Source of the DNA: Comamonas thiooxydans
GTDB taxonomy: Bacteria; Pseudomonadota; Gammaproteobacteria; Burkholderiales; Burkholderiaceae_C
Reading direction: 5' to 3'
NCBI RefSeq assembly: GCF_002157685.2
Contig: NZ_AP026738.1
Span: forward strand, 1,488,001 to 1,552,000
DNA length: 64,000 bases
The translations under genes were made by a program, and so were the position numbers. Under the pieces are notes generated by a model. The model had not been told where the DNA came from and ran no database searches. It saw nothing but the letters and a program-made list of their open reading frames with translations. Below are positions 53,915-62,586 of the stretch, piece by piece (the first letter of the stretch is position 1; every line of letters begins with the position of its first letter).

Positions 53915-55726
53915 ATGAGCGACACGACTGTGGTGTCGCGCGAGCAAACCCAGCTCAAGCTGGATCGTCGCGCGCCCATTGCGGCCAAATACCTGGCCGA
54001 TACGCCCTACACCATGGCTGATCGTCTGGAGGACTGTGCGCGAGATTTCGGCGAGCGCATTTTTCTGACCGAAGGCGATGTGCGCTACACCTATGCGCAA
54101 TTCAACCAGCGTGCCAATCAAGTGGCACGAGCGTTGCACGAGCAGGGTGTGAGAAAGGGCGATGTGGTGGCCATGGCCATCGAGAATCGCCCAGCCTTTT
54201 TCTTTGCCTGGTTTGGCGTGGCCAAGCTGGGTGCCGTGGTGGCCTTCATCAACACCCATGTGATGGGCAAGCCTCTGACGCACGCACTGGAGGTGACCAA
54301 CGCCAGCCATGTGATCGTGGGCGAGGAGTGCGCAGAGCGCTTTGCGCAGACCGAAGGGCTGAACACCGCGCTGAGCTACTGGCACTGGCCGGATGAAGTG
54401 CGCCCCGCCGCGGTGGGAGTTCTGCAGCAGTTCGGCCCTGATTTGCAGGCTCTTGCCATGAGCCGGGACGGCACGGCCGTACCGTTGGAGTGGCGCGAGG
54501 GAGTGGTAGCCGGCGATACGGCGCAGTACATATTCACCTCAGGGACCACCGGCCTGCCGAAGGCCGCGGTCATCAGCCATGCACGCTGGCTGATGGCGGG
54601 GGACTCCATGCAGCTGCTGTGGGAAATCACCAGGGATGACTGCTTCTACTGCTTTCTGCCGCTCTACCACGGCGCGGCTTCCATGTCGCTGACGGCAACC
54701 GCCATGGCTGCGGGAGCGCGCATCGTGGTGCGCCGCAAGTTCAGCCGCAGCGAGTTCTGGCGCGATATCCGCGCACATGGCATTACCTTTTGCCAGTATG
54801 TGGGGGAGATCTGCCGCTTCCTGCTCAGCGCGCCCGCGACGGACAGCGACCGGGAGCACAGCTTGCGCAAGATGGCCGGGACTGGCCTCACGCCCGAGAT
54901 CTGGCAGCAATGGACCTCGCGCTTTGGCGCCGTGTTTCAGATTTACGAGGGCTGGGGTGGCACGGAGTCCAACACCAACACCATCAATCTGGACAATCGC
55001 ATCGGCTCCTGCGGCCGCGTTCCCTTCTGGGAAAAAACCAATTTGCGCCTGGTTCGCTACGACCAGGAAAAAGGCGATTACATCCGAGATGAAAACGGCT
55101 TTTTGCAATTGGCAGGCGTGAACGAGCCTGGCGAGGCCATCGGCATGGTCATCCAGTATCCTGGTGTGGTTGCCGGGCGCTTCGAAGGCTATACCAGCGA
55201 GGAGGCCTCCGAAAAGAAGCTGCTGCGCAATGTCTTCCAGCAGGGCGATGTGTGGTGGACATCGGGCGACTTGCTGCGCTGCGACGAAGACGGCTACTGC
55301 TGGTTTGTGGACCGTATCGGCGATACCTTCCGCTGGAAGAGCGAGAACGTTTCGACGATGGAGGTCAGCGATGCACTCGGGGACTTCCAGGGGCTGGATG
55401 CGATTACCGTCTATGGTGTGCAGGTTCCTGGTCACGGTGGCCGTGCGGGCATGGCAGCGTTGGTGATGCATGAGGGAGCCCAGTTCGATCCCAAGGCCTT
55501 CTGGAAGATGGCCATCGCTCGTCTGCCGCGCTATGCGGCACCACTGTTCGTGCGTCTGATGGATACGCCGGACATGACCGGCAACTACAAGCTGCGCAAG
55601 GTGGATCTGCAAAAGCAGGGCTATGACAGCGCTCAGACTGGCGACCCGTTGTTTGTACGCAATGACAAGCTGCAGACCTATGTGCCGCTGAACGCTGCAA
55701 CGCTTGAAGAGGCTCTGCGTGGATAG
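53915..55726 (+). CDS. FATP/very-long-chain acyl-CoA synthetase, candidate bile-acid CoA ligase
   Basis: A 603-residue ligase from ATG 53915 behind AAGGAGACATGTG. The AMP motif is FTSGTTGLPKAAVISH at about residues 207-222, followed by YEGWGGTESNTNTINLDNRIGSCGRVPF and the hinge SGDLLRCDEDGYCWFVDRIGDTFRWKSENVST. This ordering is the FATP/SLC27 branch, which includes the human bile-acid CoA ligase SLC27A5 and FadD6-like bacterial ligases. The last lysine is in MTGNYKLRKVDL. It would activate the side-chain acid of a steroid before the igr-like cycle. Its stop overlaps the next gene. Confidence 0.88.
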   Translation: MSDTTVVSREQTQLKLDRRAPIAAKYLADTPYTMADRLEDCARDFGERIFLTEGDVRYTYAQFNQRANQVARALHEQGVRKGDVVAMAIENRPAFFFAWFGVAKLGAVVAFINTHVMGKPLTHALEVTNASHVIVGEECAERFAQTEGLNTALSYWHWPDEVRPAAVGVLQQFGPDLQALAMSRDGTAVPLEWREGVVAGDTAQYIFTSGTTGLPKAAVISHARWLMAGDSMQLLWEITRDDCFYCFLPLYHGAASMSLTATAMAAGARIVVRRKFSRSEFWRDIRAHGITFCQYVGEICRFLLSAPATDSDREHSLRKMAGTGLTPEIWQQWTSRFGAVFQIYEGWGGTESNTNTINLDNRIGSCGRVPFWEKTNLRLVRYDQEKGDYIRDENGFLQLAGVNEPGEAIGMVIQYPGVVAGRFEGYTSEEASEKKLLRNVFQQGDVWWTSGDLLRCDEDGYCWFVDRIGDTFRWKSENVSTMEVSDALGDFQGLDAITVYGVQVPGHGGRAGMAALVMHEGAQFDPKAFWKMAIARLPRYAAPLFVRLMDTPDMTGNYKLRKVDLQKQGYDSAQTGDPLFVRNDKLQTYVPLNAATLEEALRG

Positions 55727-56786
55727 CGCCGTCGCGCAGGAGCGCGTACGGGCCAAGCCCGCAGATGTGCTGCGTTATCCCTTTGCTCCGCCTGCATCCG
55801 ATGGCAGCCATGTGGAGATCGTCCCCGGTCTGCTGTGGCTGCGCATGCCCATGCCCATGGCTCTGGACCATATCAATGTCTATCTGCTCAGGGACGGCGA
55901 TGGCTGGGCGGTGGTGGATACGGGGCTGGGAATTCCCGGCACCTTCGAGCTGTGGGAAAGAATCTTCACGGAGAAATTGGCCGGCCAGCCGCTGACCCGT
56001 GTGATCTGCACCCACTGTCACTATGACCATGCGGGTGCGGCATGGTGGTTGCAGGAGCGCTTTGGCGTGCCGCTGCTCATGAGCTATGGCGAGTTCATGA
56101 TGCTGCGCTCGCTGATGGGGCCGCCGCCCGATCCTCTGCCCGAAGCGCATCGCGAGTTCTATGCGCGTGCTGGGGTGAGCAGCGAAGAGCTGGACGACAT
56201 GCTGACTGCCATGCGCAAGGATCCGTTCATGCCCAGGCAGCCCAGCCATTACCAGCGCATTCATCCGGGTGAGGTGCTGCAGATCGGGGAGCGCCGGTGG
56301 CGCATTGTGCTGGGCGAGGGGCACTCGCCCGAGCATGCCTGTCTGTATTGCGAGGAAGACGGCATTCTGCTGGCCGGTGATCAGGTGCTGCCGCGCATTA
56401 CCTCGAATGTGATGGTCAGCCCCATCGAGCCTGAGGGCAATCCGCTCAAACTCTGGATCGATTCGCTGCATCGTTTGCGTGAGCTGCCGGCCGAGACCTT
56501 GGTGCTTCCATCGCACCAGGGCGTTTTCTACGGCCTGCATGAGCGCCTGGTGCAGGTGCTGGAGCACCATGCCGAGCAGTTTGCACTGTTGACCGGACAT
56601 CTGGGCGAGGTGGGGCGGGCAACGGCTGCCGAGCTGGTGCCCGTGCTCTTTCCCAGGCTGCGCAGCCCCGTGGATCGCCTGATGGCCCTAGGGGAAACGA
56701 TAGCCCATTTGAACCTGCTTCACCAGGATGGAACGCTGCTGCGTACCCCGGGTGAGGGCAAGATTGCATATTTCTCGTTGGCCTGA
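55719..56786 (+). CDS. Metallo-beta-lactamase-fold hydrolase
   Basis: A 355-residue MBL-fold enzyme. I use GTG 55719, which overlaps the stop of the CoA ligase gene, preceded by GAAGAGGC; TTG 55704 is the open-frame limit. The metal motif THCHYDHAG (HxHxDH) is intact, followed by GEGHSPEHACLYCEEDGILLAGDQVLP with the later His and Asp ligands. With only CoA-handling neighbours, a CoA thioester or lactone hydrolase is likely, but glyoxalase-like activity cannot be ruled out. Confidence 0.85.
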   Translation: MDSAVAQERVRAKPADVLRYPFAPPASDGSHVEIVPGLLWLRMPMPMALDHINVYLLRDGDGWAVVDTGLGIPGTFELWERIFTEKLAGQPLTRVICTHCHYDHAGAAWWLQERFGVPLLMSYGEFMMLRSLMGPPPDPLPEAHREFYARAGVSSEELDDMLTAMRKDPFMPRQPSHYQRIHPGEVLQIGERRWRIVLGEGHSPEHACLYCEEDGILLAGDQVLPRITSNVMVSPIEPEGNPLKLWIDSLHRLRELPAETLVLPSHQGVFYGLHERLVQVLEHHAEQFALLTGHLGEVGRATAAELVPVLFPRLRSPVDRLMALGETIAHLNLLHQDGTLLRTPGEGKIAYFSLA

Positions 56787-56798
56787 GGTGAGGAAGCC

Positions 56799-57995
56799 AT
56801 GACGGAACTGGAAACATTCAAACAAGAAGTGGCGCAGTGGCTGGAGGAGAACTGTCCTGCGAGCATGCGCCGGCCCATTGTTTCAGAGGAGATGGTCTGG
56901 GGCAGCTCCAGGCTGCAGTTTCTGAACGAGGATCAGAAGCTGTGGTTTGAGCGCATGCGCGACCGCGGCTGGTTCGCGCCGTCCTGGCCGCGTGAATACG
57001 GCGGCGGCGGGCTCTCCCCCAGGGAAGCCCGTATCCTGGACACGGAGATGGCCCGTCTTGGCTGCCGTCAGCCCCAGTACAACCTGGGCGTGTGGATGCT
57101 GGGGCCGGTTCTGGTGGAGGTGGGGACGCATGAGCAAAAGCTCGAGCATCTGGTTCCCATGATGCGCGGCGAGCAGCGCTGGTGTCAGGGCTTTTCGGAG
57201 CCCAACGCCGGCTCGGATCTGGCCAGCCTCAAGACCTCGGCCAGGCGCGTGACGGATGAGCAGGGCGAGGCCTATATCGTCAACGGGGGCAAGATCTGGA
57301 CCTCGGACGGAGACAAGGGCGACTGGATGTATGCGCTGGTGCGTACCAGCAGCGAAGGCAAGAAGCAAGACGGCATCAGCTTTTTGCTGATCGACATGAA
57401 GAGTCCCGGCGTCACCGTCAAGCCCATAGAGCTGATCAGCGGCAAGTCCAGTTTCTGTCAGGTCTTCTTCGACGATGTGCGGGTGCCTGTGCGACAGCTC
57501 GTGGGCAAGGAAGGCGAAGGTTGGTCGCTGGCCAAAAAGCTGCTCCAGCATGAGCGTGCAGCCATGTCCAAGTTCACGGAAGGTGGCGCGCCGTCGCACG
57601 ATGCACTCAAGACTGCCTTGCCCTACATGGTGGACGAACAGGGGCAGATCAGCGATGGTGCGCTGCGCGAGAAGCTGGCAGGACTGCTGATGGATGCACA
57701 GTCTTTCGCCCTGACCCATCGTCGGGTGACCGAGAAGGCCCTGGCGCGTCAGGACGTTGCCGGCCCCTCCAGCATCATGAAGCTGGTGCAGACCGAGCAG
57801 GAAGTTGCCAAGTACGAACTGCTGGAGCAGGTGCTGGGCCTGCGCGGTCTGGGCTGGGAAGCTGGCGATGATTTCACAGCCGATGAAATCGATATAGGAC
57901 GTGCATGGCTGCGCTCCAAGAGCTACACGATTGCAGGCGGAAGTTCGGAGGTGCAACTGAACATCATTGCCAAGAGAGTGCTGGAATTGCCTTGA
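56799..57995 (+). CDS. Acyl-CoA dehydrogenase, alpha-like subunit
   Basis: A 398-residue ACAD, 12 nt after the MBL gene. FAD segments FSEPNAGSDLASLKT and GGKIWTSDGDKGDW and the C-terminal TIAGGSSEVQLNIIAKRVLELP mark a catalytic-type ACAD. It is immediately followed by a partner-type ACAD at 58067. The pair probably forms a heteromeric dehydrogenase of the kind used for steroid-derived acyl-CoAs, for example in ring C/D degradation or another side-chain round. Confidence 0.88.
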   Translation: MTELETFKQEVAQWLEENCPASMRRPIVSEEMVWGSSRLQFLNEDQKLWFERMRDRGWFAPSWPREYGGGGLSPREARILDTEMARLGCRQPQYNLGVWMLGPVLVEVGTHEQKLEHLVPMMRGEQRWCQGFSEPNAGSDLASLKTSARRVTDEQGEAYIVNGGKIWTSDGDKGDWMYALVRTSSEGKKQDGISFLLIDMKSPGVTVKPIELISGKSSFCQVFFDDVRVPVRQLVGKEGEGWSLAKKLLQHERAAMSKFTEGGAPSHDALKTALPYMVDEQGQISDGALREKLAGLLMDAQSFALTHRRVTEKALARQDVAGPSSIMKLVQTEQEVAKYELLEQVLGLRGLGWEAGDDFTADEIDIGRAWLRSKSYTIAGGSSEVQLNIIAKRVLELP

Positions 57996-58066
57996 TCCCT
58001 GGGCCGCAATGCGGCTTTGCGCCCCGCTGCGGGCGCCGGATAACGAATTGAAATGGAGACAAGAAT

Positions 58067-59194
58067 ATGACCATGCTTTTGTCGCAAGAGCAGGAGCTGC
58101 TCAAGGACAGTGCTGCAGCCTTTCTCGCGCAGGAAGCTCCCGTGGCCCAGCAGCGCCGTCTGCGGGATGACAAGGTGGAACAAGGCTTTGATACACAACT
58201 GTGGCAGCAGATGGTGGAGATGGGGTGGCCCGTGGCGGTGCTGCCCGAGTCGCATGACGGGCTGGCTGCAGGCTATCTGGGCATGGGCGCCGTGTTTGAA
58301 GCCATCGGCCGGAACCTGTCGGCACAGCCGCTGCTGAGTCAGGCAGTGATCGCACCTGAACTGCTGATTCGCGCCGGCTCCGAAGCTCAGCAGGCGCAGT
58401 GGCTGCCCCTGCTGGGCAGCGGGCAGGCCAGGCTGGCACTGGCTCTGGATGAAAAGTCCGGCCAGCATCTTTCAGCCAGATTGAGCACGGTAGCCGAGCA
58501 GACCAGCACGGGCTGGTGCCTGAGCGGCGAGAAAGCCTTTGTGATGGATGGCGTGGGCGCCAATGGCTTTGTGGTGCTTGCGGCGTCTGGCGAAGGTGCT
58601 CCCGGTTTGTGGCTGGTGCCAGCTGATGCACAAGGCGTCAGCATCAAACCCATGAGCATGATTGACAGCCGTAGCATGGCCCGCGTGCAGTTCGATAAGG
58701 TGGAGTTGAGCGCTGATATGGCGTTGGTGGCCCGGCCCGCTGCTCAGGTGCTTGATGAAGTGCTGGATCGAGCCCGTGGCTGCCTCGCCGCAGAGTCTCT
58801 GGGTCTGATGCGTGAGGTGTTTGATCGTACGGTTAGCTATCTGAAGGAGCGCGTTCAGTTCGACGTGCAGATCGGCTCATTCCAGGCATTGCAGCACCGT
58901 GCTGCACGTCTGTATGTGGAACTTGAGCTGCTGGAGAGCTGTGTGCTGGCAGCTTTCGAGGCCATTGATTCCGGTTGGGAAGCCAAGGTGCCCGAGCTGG
59001 TCAGCGTGGCCAAGGCCAAGGCATCTGACTTGTGCGAGAAGCTGTGCAACGAGGCGATCCAGTTGCATGGCGGCATCGGGGTGACCGATGAACTGGATAT
59101 TGGCCTGTTCTTTAAGCGGGCACGCGTTTTGCAAAGGCTGCTGGGCGACGGTGGTTATCACCGCAACCGCTTTGCACAACTGAAAGGTTTCTGA
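58067..59194 (+). CDS. Acyl-CoA dehydrogenase, beta-like subunit
   Basis: A 375-residue ACAD-fold protein starting at ATG 58067 behind TGGAGACAAGAAT. The N-terminal LLSQEQELLKDSAAAFLAQEAPV and the late LHGGIGVTDELDIGLFFKRARVLQRLLGDGGYHRNRF are typical of partner subunits; the SEPGAGSD-type FAD segment is replaced by a divergent run. It sits 71 nt after its presumed partner. The next gene starts 1 nt after its stop. Confidence 0.85.
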   Translation: MTMLLSQEQELLKDSAAAFLAQEAPVAQQRRLRDDKVEQGFDTQLWQQMVEMGWPVAVLPESHDGLAAGYLGMGAVFEAIGRNLSAQPLLSQAVIAPELLIRAGSEAQQAQWLPLLGSGQARLALALDEKSGQHLSARLSTVAEQTSTGWCLSGEKAFVMDGVGANGFVVLAASGEGAPGLWLVPADAQGVSIKPMSMIDSRSMARVQFDKVELSADMALVARPAAQVLDEVLDRARGCLAAESLGLMREVFDRTVSYLKERVQFDVQIGSFQALQHRAARLYVELELLESCVLAAFEAIDSGWEAKVPELVSVAKAKASDLCEKLCNEAIQLHGGIGVTDELDIGLFFKRARVLQRLLGDGGYHRNRFAQLKGF

Positions 59195-59195
59195 G

Positions 59196-60902
59196 ATGAG
59201 CGATGCCTTGGTTTCTATGGGTGAAAAGATCAGGAACATTCGTGCGCAGCTGACTTCGCAGGGCGCACCTTTTGAAGTGCAGCAGGTCACGCTGTCCGAT
59301 GGACGCAGCGTGGCGGCCTATCGCAATGCCTTTCAGAATCTGGCGCAGGTAATTGATGCCGGCCGGGTTCATGGTGCGGCCGAGTTCATGGTCTATGGCG
59401 ATGATCGATGGACCTTCGACAGGTTCTTTGCCGTAACCGATGCACTGGCCAGTCGTTTGCAGAAGCAGCGCGGTATCAAGCCCGGCGACCGGGTGGCGAT
59501 TGCCATGCGCAACCGTCCCGAATGGGCCGTGGCTTTTGCTGCCATTGCCTTGCTTGGCGCAGTGCCGGTGCCTTTGAACAGCTTTGGTCTGAGCAGCGAG
59601 CTGATGGCCAATCTGGAGGACACCCGGCCGGTGATGCTGATCTGTGATGCGGACCGCCATGCTCGCATCAGGGAGGCTATTGCGCAGACGGCCATCAAGA
59701 CGGTGGTGGTGGATGGCGAGGGGGGCGATATCAGCTGGTCGGAGTTGACCGCAGGCGGTCATGATGGCTTCGTGTCGCCGCAGCTGAGTGCCGATGAGCC
59801 TGCGCTGATTCTGTTCACTTCGGGCGCCACCAGCCGGGCCAAAGGCGTGGAGTCCACCCACCGCGCCGTTTGCCAGGGCATCTTCAATATTGACTTCATC
59901 GGTGCAGTGGCAGCCATGACTTCGCCGGACGCCATCGCCGCCATCATGGCGCGACAGCTGCAGCCCACGATCTTGTCGGCAGTTCCTCTGTTTCATGTCA
60001 GTGGACTGCATGCTCAGCTGCTGGTCAGCCTGCGCCATGGCCGCCGCCTGATATTCATTCACCGCTGGGAGCCCGAGAAGGCCGTCGAGCTGATTCGCAA
60101 GGAAAAGGTCACGCAGTTCAATGGTGCGCCCAGCATGGTGCAGCAGCTCATTGGTCTGCCCGGCTTCGAGCAGCCTGAAAGCTCTGGCAACCTCTCCGGT
60201 GTGGGCTTTGGCGGAGCGGGCCTGCACCCGCGCCTGATTGATGAGGTGTTGGCCAAGTTCAAGGGGCGTATGTCAGGCATTGGATTTGGTCTGACCGAAT
60301 CCAATGGCGTCTGCGCAGGCAGCTCGGGGCGCATGTTCGAGGCGCATCCGCGCAGCTCGGGGGTGTTGTCGCCCATTATCGAGGTACGAATCGCAGACCT
60401 GGATGGCACAGCCTTGCCTATCGGTGAGCCCGGCGAGGTCTGGCTGCGTGGCGTGACCCTGATGGAGCGCTATTGCGGTGATGCAGAGGCCACCGCCAAG
60501 GCCATGCAGGGAGGCTGGTTCCACACCGGAGACATAGGCGTTCTGGACAATGAAGGCTTTTTGACCATCGTCGATCGCATCAAGGACGTGATCAACCGCA
60601 GCGGTGAAAAGATTGCTGCGGCGGAGGTCGAGGCCTGTCTGCTGCAGCATGAGGCACTGGAGGAGGCTGCAGTGTTCTCCATGCCGCATGAGGTCACGGG
60701 TGAGCAGGTCGTTGCCGTGGTGGTCGGGAAGTCCGGGAGTCAGGTGACTCCCGAGCTGCTTCGCGAGTTCGTGGCACAGCGCCTGGCGGGCTACAAGGTT
60801 CCCAGTCGGATCGTTGTGCGCGCGGAGCCTTTGCCTCGCAATCCCGCAGGCAAGATGCTCAAGGCATCGATTCGCAAGGAGTGCGCTCACCTGCTGACCT
60901 GA
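59196..60902 (+). CDS. Acyl-CoA synthetase (AMP-binding) with unusual P-loop
   Basis: A 568-residue ligase. The ATG at 59196 overlaps the preceding region almost directly (TGAGATG), so translation is coupled. The AMP P-loop reads FTSGATSRAKGVESTH instead of the usual TSGTTGLPKGV, so the TG(L)P part is replaced by TSRA; the following motifs GFGLTESNGVCAGS, TGDIGVLDNEGFLTIVDRIKDVINRSGEK and NPAGKMLKASIRKE are normal. It should activate a steroid-derived acid. The P-loop variation is uncommon but keeps the lysine. It is the last gene of the operon. Confidence 0.87.
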   Translation: MSDALVSMGEKIRNIRAQLTSQGAPFEVQQVTLSDGRSVAAYRNAFQNLAQVIDAGRVHGAAEFMVYGDDRWTFDRFFAVTDALASRLQKQRGIKPGDRVAIAMRNRPEWAVAFAAIALLGAVPVPLNSFGLSSELMANLEDTRPVMLICDADRHARIREAIAQTAIKTVVVDGEGGDISWSELTAGGHDGFVSPQLSADEPALILFTSGATSRAKGVESTHRAVCQGIFNIDFIGAVAAMTSPDAIAAIMARQLQPTILSAVPLFHVSGLHAQLLVSLRHGRRLIFIHRWEPEKAVELIRKEKVTQFNGAPSMVQQLIGLPGFEQPESSGNLSGVGFGGAGLHPRLIDEVLAKFKGRMSGIGFGLTESNGVCAGSSGRMFEAHPRSSGVLSPIIEVRIADLDGTALPIGEPGEVWLRGVTLMERYCGDAEATAKAMQGGWFHTGDIGVLDNEGFLTIVDRIKDVINRSGEKIAAAEVEACLLQHEALEEAAVFSMPHEVTGEQVVAVVVGKSGSQVTPELLREFVAQRLAGYKVPSRIVVRAEPLPRNPAGKMLKASIRKECAHLLT

Positions 60903-60945
60903 TTCACGGAATTGGGTGGTCCTAGGACTTTCCCGATCACGCTCC

Positions 60946-60983
60946 AAAAGCCTGCTGCTGCCTCGCGCACCAGCAGGCTTTTT
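60946..60983 (+). terminator. Rho-independent terminator of the igr-like operon
   Basis: AGCCTGCTG and CAGCAGGCT (60949-60957, 60971-60979) pair perfectly over 9 bp, preceded by AAA and followed by TTTT. It is 44 nt past the stop. Confidence 0.9.
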
Positions 60984-61183
60984 CATTGGGCAAAGCGCTT
61001 TGAGTTACCCATGTGGACTAGGTCTCTAGGGTCTGTCAGTAGTCAACTCAGACGATGGTTGAAGAGGCCTGCTGACGCAGTATGCAACTGCCTGCAAACG
61101 GCAAAACCAATGGGGCGATGCGAGGCAATGCACCTCGTTTGTAGCACCCACCAAAAATAAGTTCTAGAACCTAGGAGACAGAG
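60984..61183 (+). promoter_or_regulatory. Leader of the DUF1329/DUF1302 unit
   Basis: About 200 nt with no gene. It contains TAGGTCTCTAGGG-type short repeats and the ribosome site CTAGGAGACAGAG before ATG 61184. No convincing copy of the 18-bp operator is present, so this unit may be controlled differently. Confidence 0.4.
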
Positions 61184-62563
61184 ATGAAGTTTGTGACAGC
61201 CAAGACTCCACTCGCAGCGGCAGTGGGTTTGATGGTGGCGACGTCGGTATGGGCGAAGGTGCCGGCGAACGAGGCGGAACAGCTGGGCAAGGAATTGACA
61301 TGCGTGGGTGCCATCAAGGCCGGCAACAAGGAAGGCACGATTCCCGAATTCACTGGCAAGTGGGCTGGCGCACCGACTGGCGTGGCTCATGTGCAATCCA
61401 GCGGCAAGCATCCCGTAGATATCTATGCCGATGAAAAGCCACTGTTCGTGATCACCGCAGAGAACATGGAGAAGTATGGCGACAAGCTCAGCGCTGGTCA
61501 GAAAGCCATGTTCCAGAAGTACCCCAAGACCATGCAGATTCCGGTCTACAAGGGGCACCGCGATTTCCGCTACACCGATGAGGTGTGCGCAGTGCTGAAG
61601 AAGAATGCCTTGGAGTCGGAGGTCGTCGATAACGGCATGGGAATCAAGGGCAGCTTTGGTGCGATCAACTTCCCGATTCCCAAGACCGGGCAGGAAGTGA
61701 TCTGGAACAACCTGCTGCCCACACGTGCCTACACCGAGGCCATCACGCGTGACATGGCGAATGTGCTGTCAGACGGCAGCATGAGCTTTGGCCGTATGCA
61801 GAACCTGAACCTGGACATGGTCAACAAGCCTGAAATGCTGGGCAAGCCGGTTGAGGGCGTGATGGCCTATACGCGCACCAGAACGCTGGCTCCCGAGCGT
61901 GAAAAGGGCGGTGTGACCCACTCGGTAGAGCCCGTCAATTTCGGCAAGGACAAGCGCCTGGCCTGGAGCTATGACCCCGGTACACGCCGCGTGCGCCAGG
62001 TGCCCGAGTATGGCTTTGACCAGCCCATGGCTGGCACCGGCGGCAAGATGACCATCGACTCGGATCGTCTCTTCAATGGCTCGCCAGAGCGCTACAGCTG
62101 GAAGCTGCTGGGCAAGAAGGAGATGTATATCCCCGCCAACAACTACAAGATCCATCAGCCCACGGTGAAGTATGCCGACCTGCTCAAGCCCGGTCATGCC
62201 AACCCCGATTTCATGCGCTACGAGCTGCGCAGAGTCTGGGCCGTGGAAGGCACGCTGAAGGACGGTTTCCGACATGTCTATGGCAAGCGTGTGCTGTTCG
62301 TGGACGAGGACACCGGCCAGGCCGTGGCCGCGGACATGTACGACGCGCGTGGCCAGTTGTGGCAGCACGCCTTCATCAACTACTACTACTCCTTTGACAT
62401 CAAGGCCTGGCATGCAGGCACGTCCTTCTATCACGACCTGAATTCCGGCGGTTACATGGGCTACAACCTTTTTCAGGAGCGTCCCCAGGGGCCAATCCTG
62501 AACAAGGGTGATCTCGTGCCCGCCATGTTCACACCAGAAGCCGCACGCAACGCGGGCAACTAA
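61184..62563 (+). CDS. DUF1329 envelope protein, secreted
   Basis: A 459-residue protein with a signal peptide (MKFVTAKTPLAAAVGLMVATSVWA, cleaved near WAK-VP). The mature protein carries DUF1329 features such as PIPKTGQEVIWNNLLPTRAYTEAITRD, RRVRQVPEYGFDQPMAGTGGKM, YIPANNYKIHQPTVKYADLLKPGHANPDFMRYELRRVWAVEGTLKDGFRHVYGKRVLFVDEDTGQA, with a beta-rich, LolA-like or sorting-protein appearance. It is always found with DUF1302 proteins in gene sets for hydrophobic substrates. It is probably a periplasmic or outer-membrane-associated handler of steroids or lipids. The next gene starts 23 nt on. Confidence 0.85.
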   Translation: MKFVTAKTPLAAAVGLMVATSVWAKVPANEAEQLGKELTCVGAIKAGNKEGTIPEFTGKWAGAPTGVAHVQSSGKHPVDIYADEKPLFVITAENMEKYGDKLSAGQKAMFQKYPKTMQIPVYKGHRDFRYTDEVCAVLKKNALESEVVDNGMGIKGSFGAINFPIPKTGQEVIWNNLLPTRAYTEAITRDMANVLSDGSMSFGRMQNLNLDMVNKPEMLGKPVEGVMAYTRTRTLAPEREKGGVTHSVEPVNFGKDKRLAWSYDPGTRRVRQVPEYGFDQPMAGTGGKMTIDSDRLFNGSPERYSWKLLGKKEMYIPANNYKIHQPTVKYADLLKPGHANPDFMRYELRRVWAVEGTLKDGFRHVYGKRVLFVDEDTGQAVAADMYDARGQLWQHAFINYYYSFDIKAWHAGTSFYHDLNSGGYMGYNLFQERPQGPILNKGDLVPAMFTPEAARNAGN

Positions 62564-62586
62564 GTTTTATCAACGAGCGACTCATT

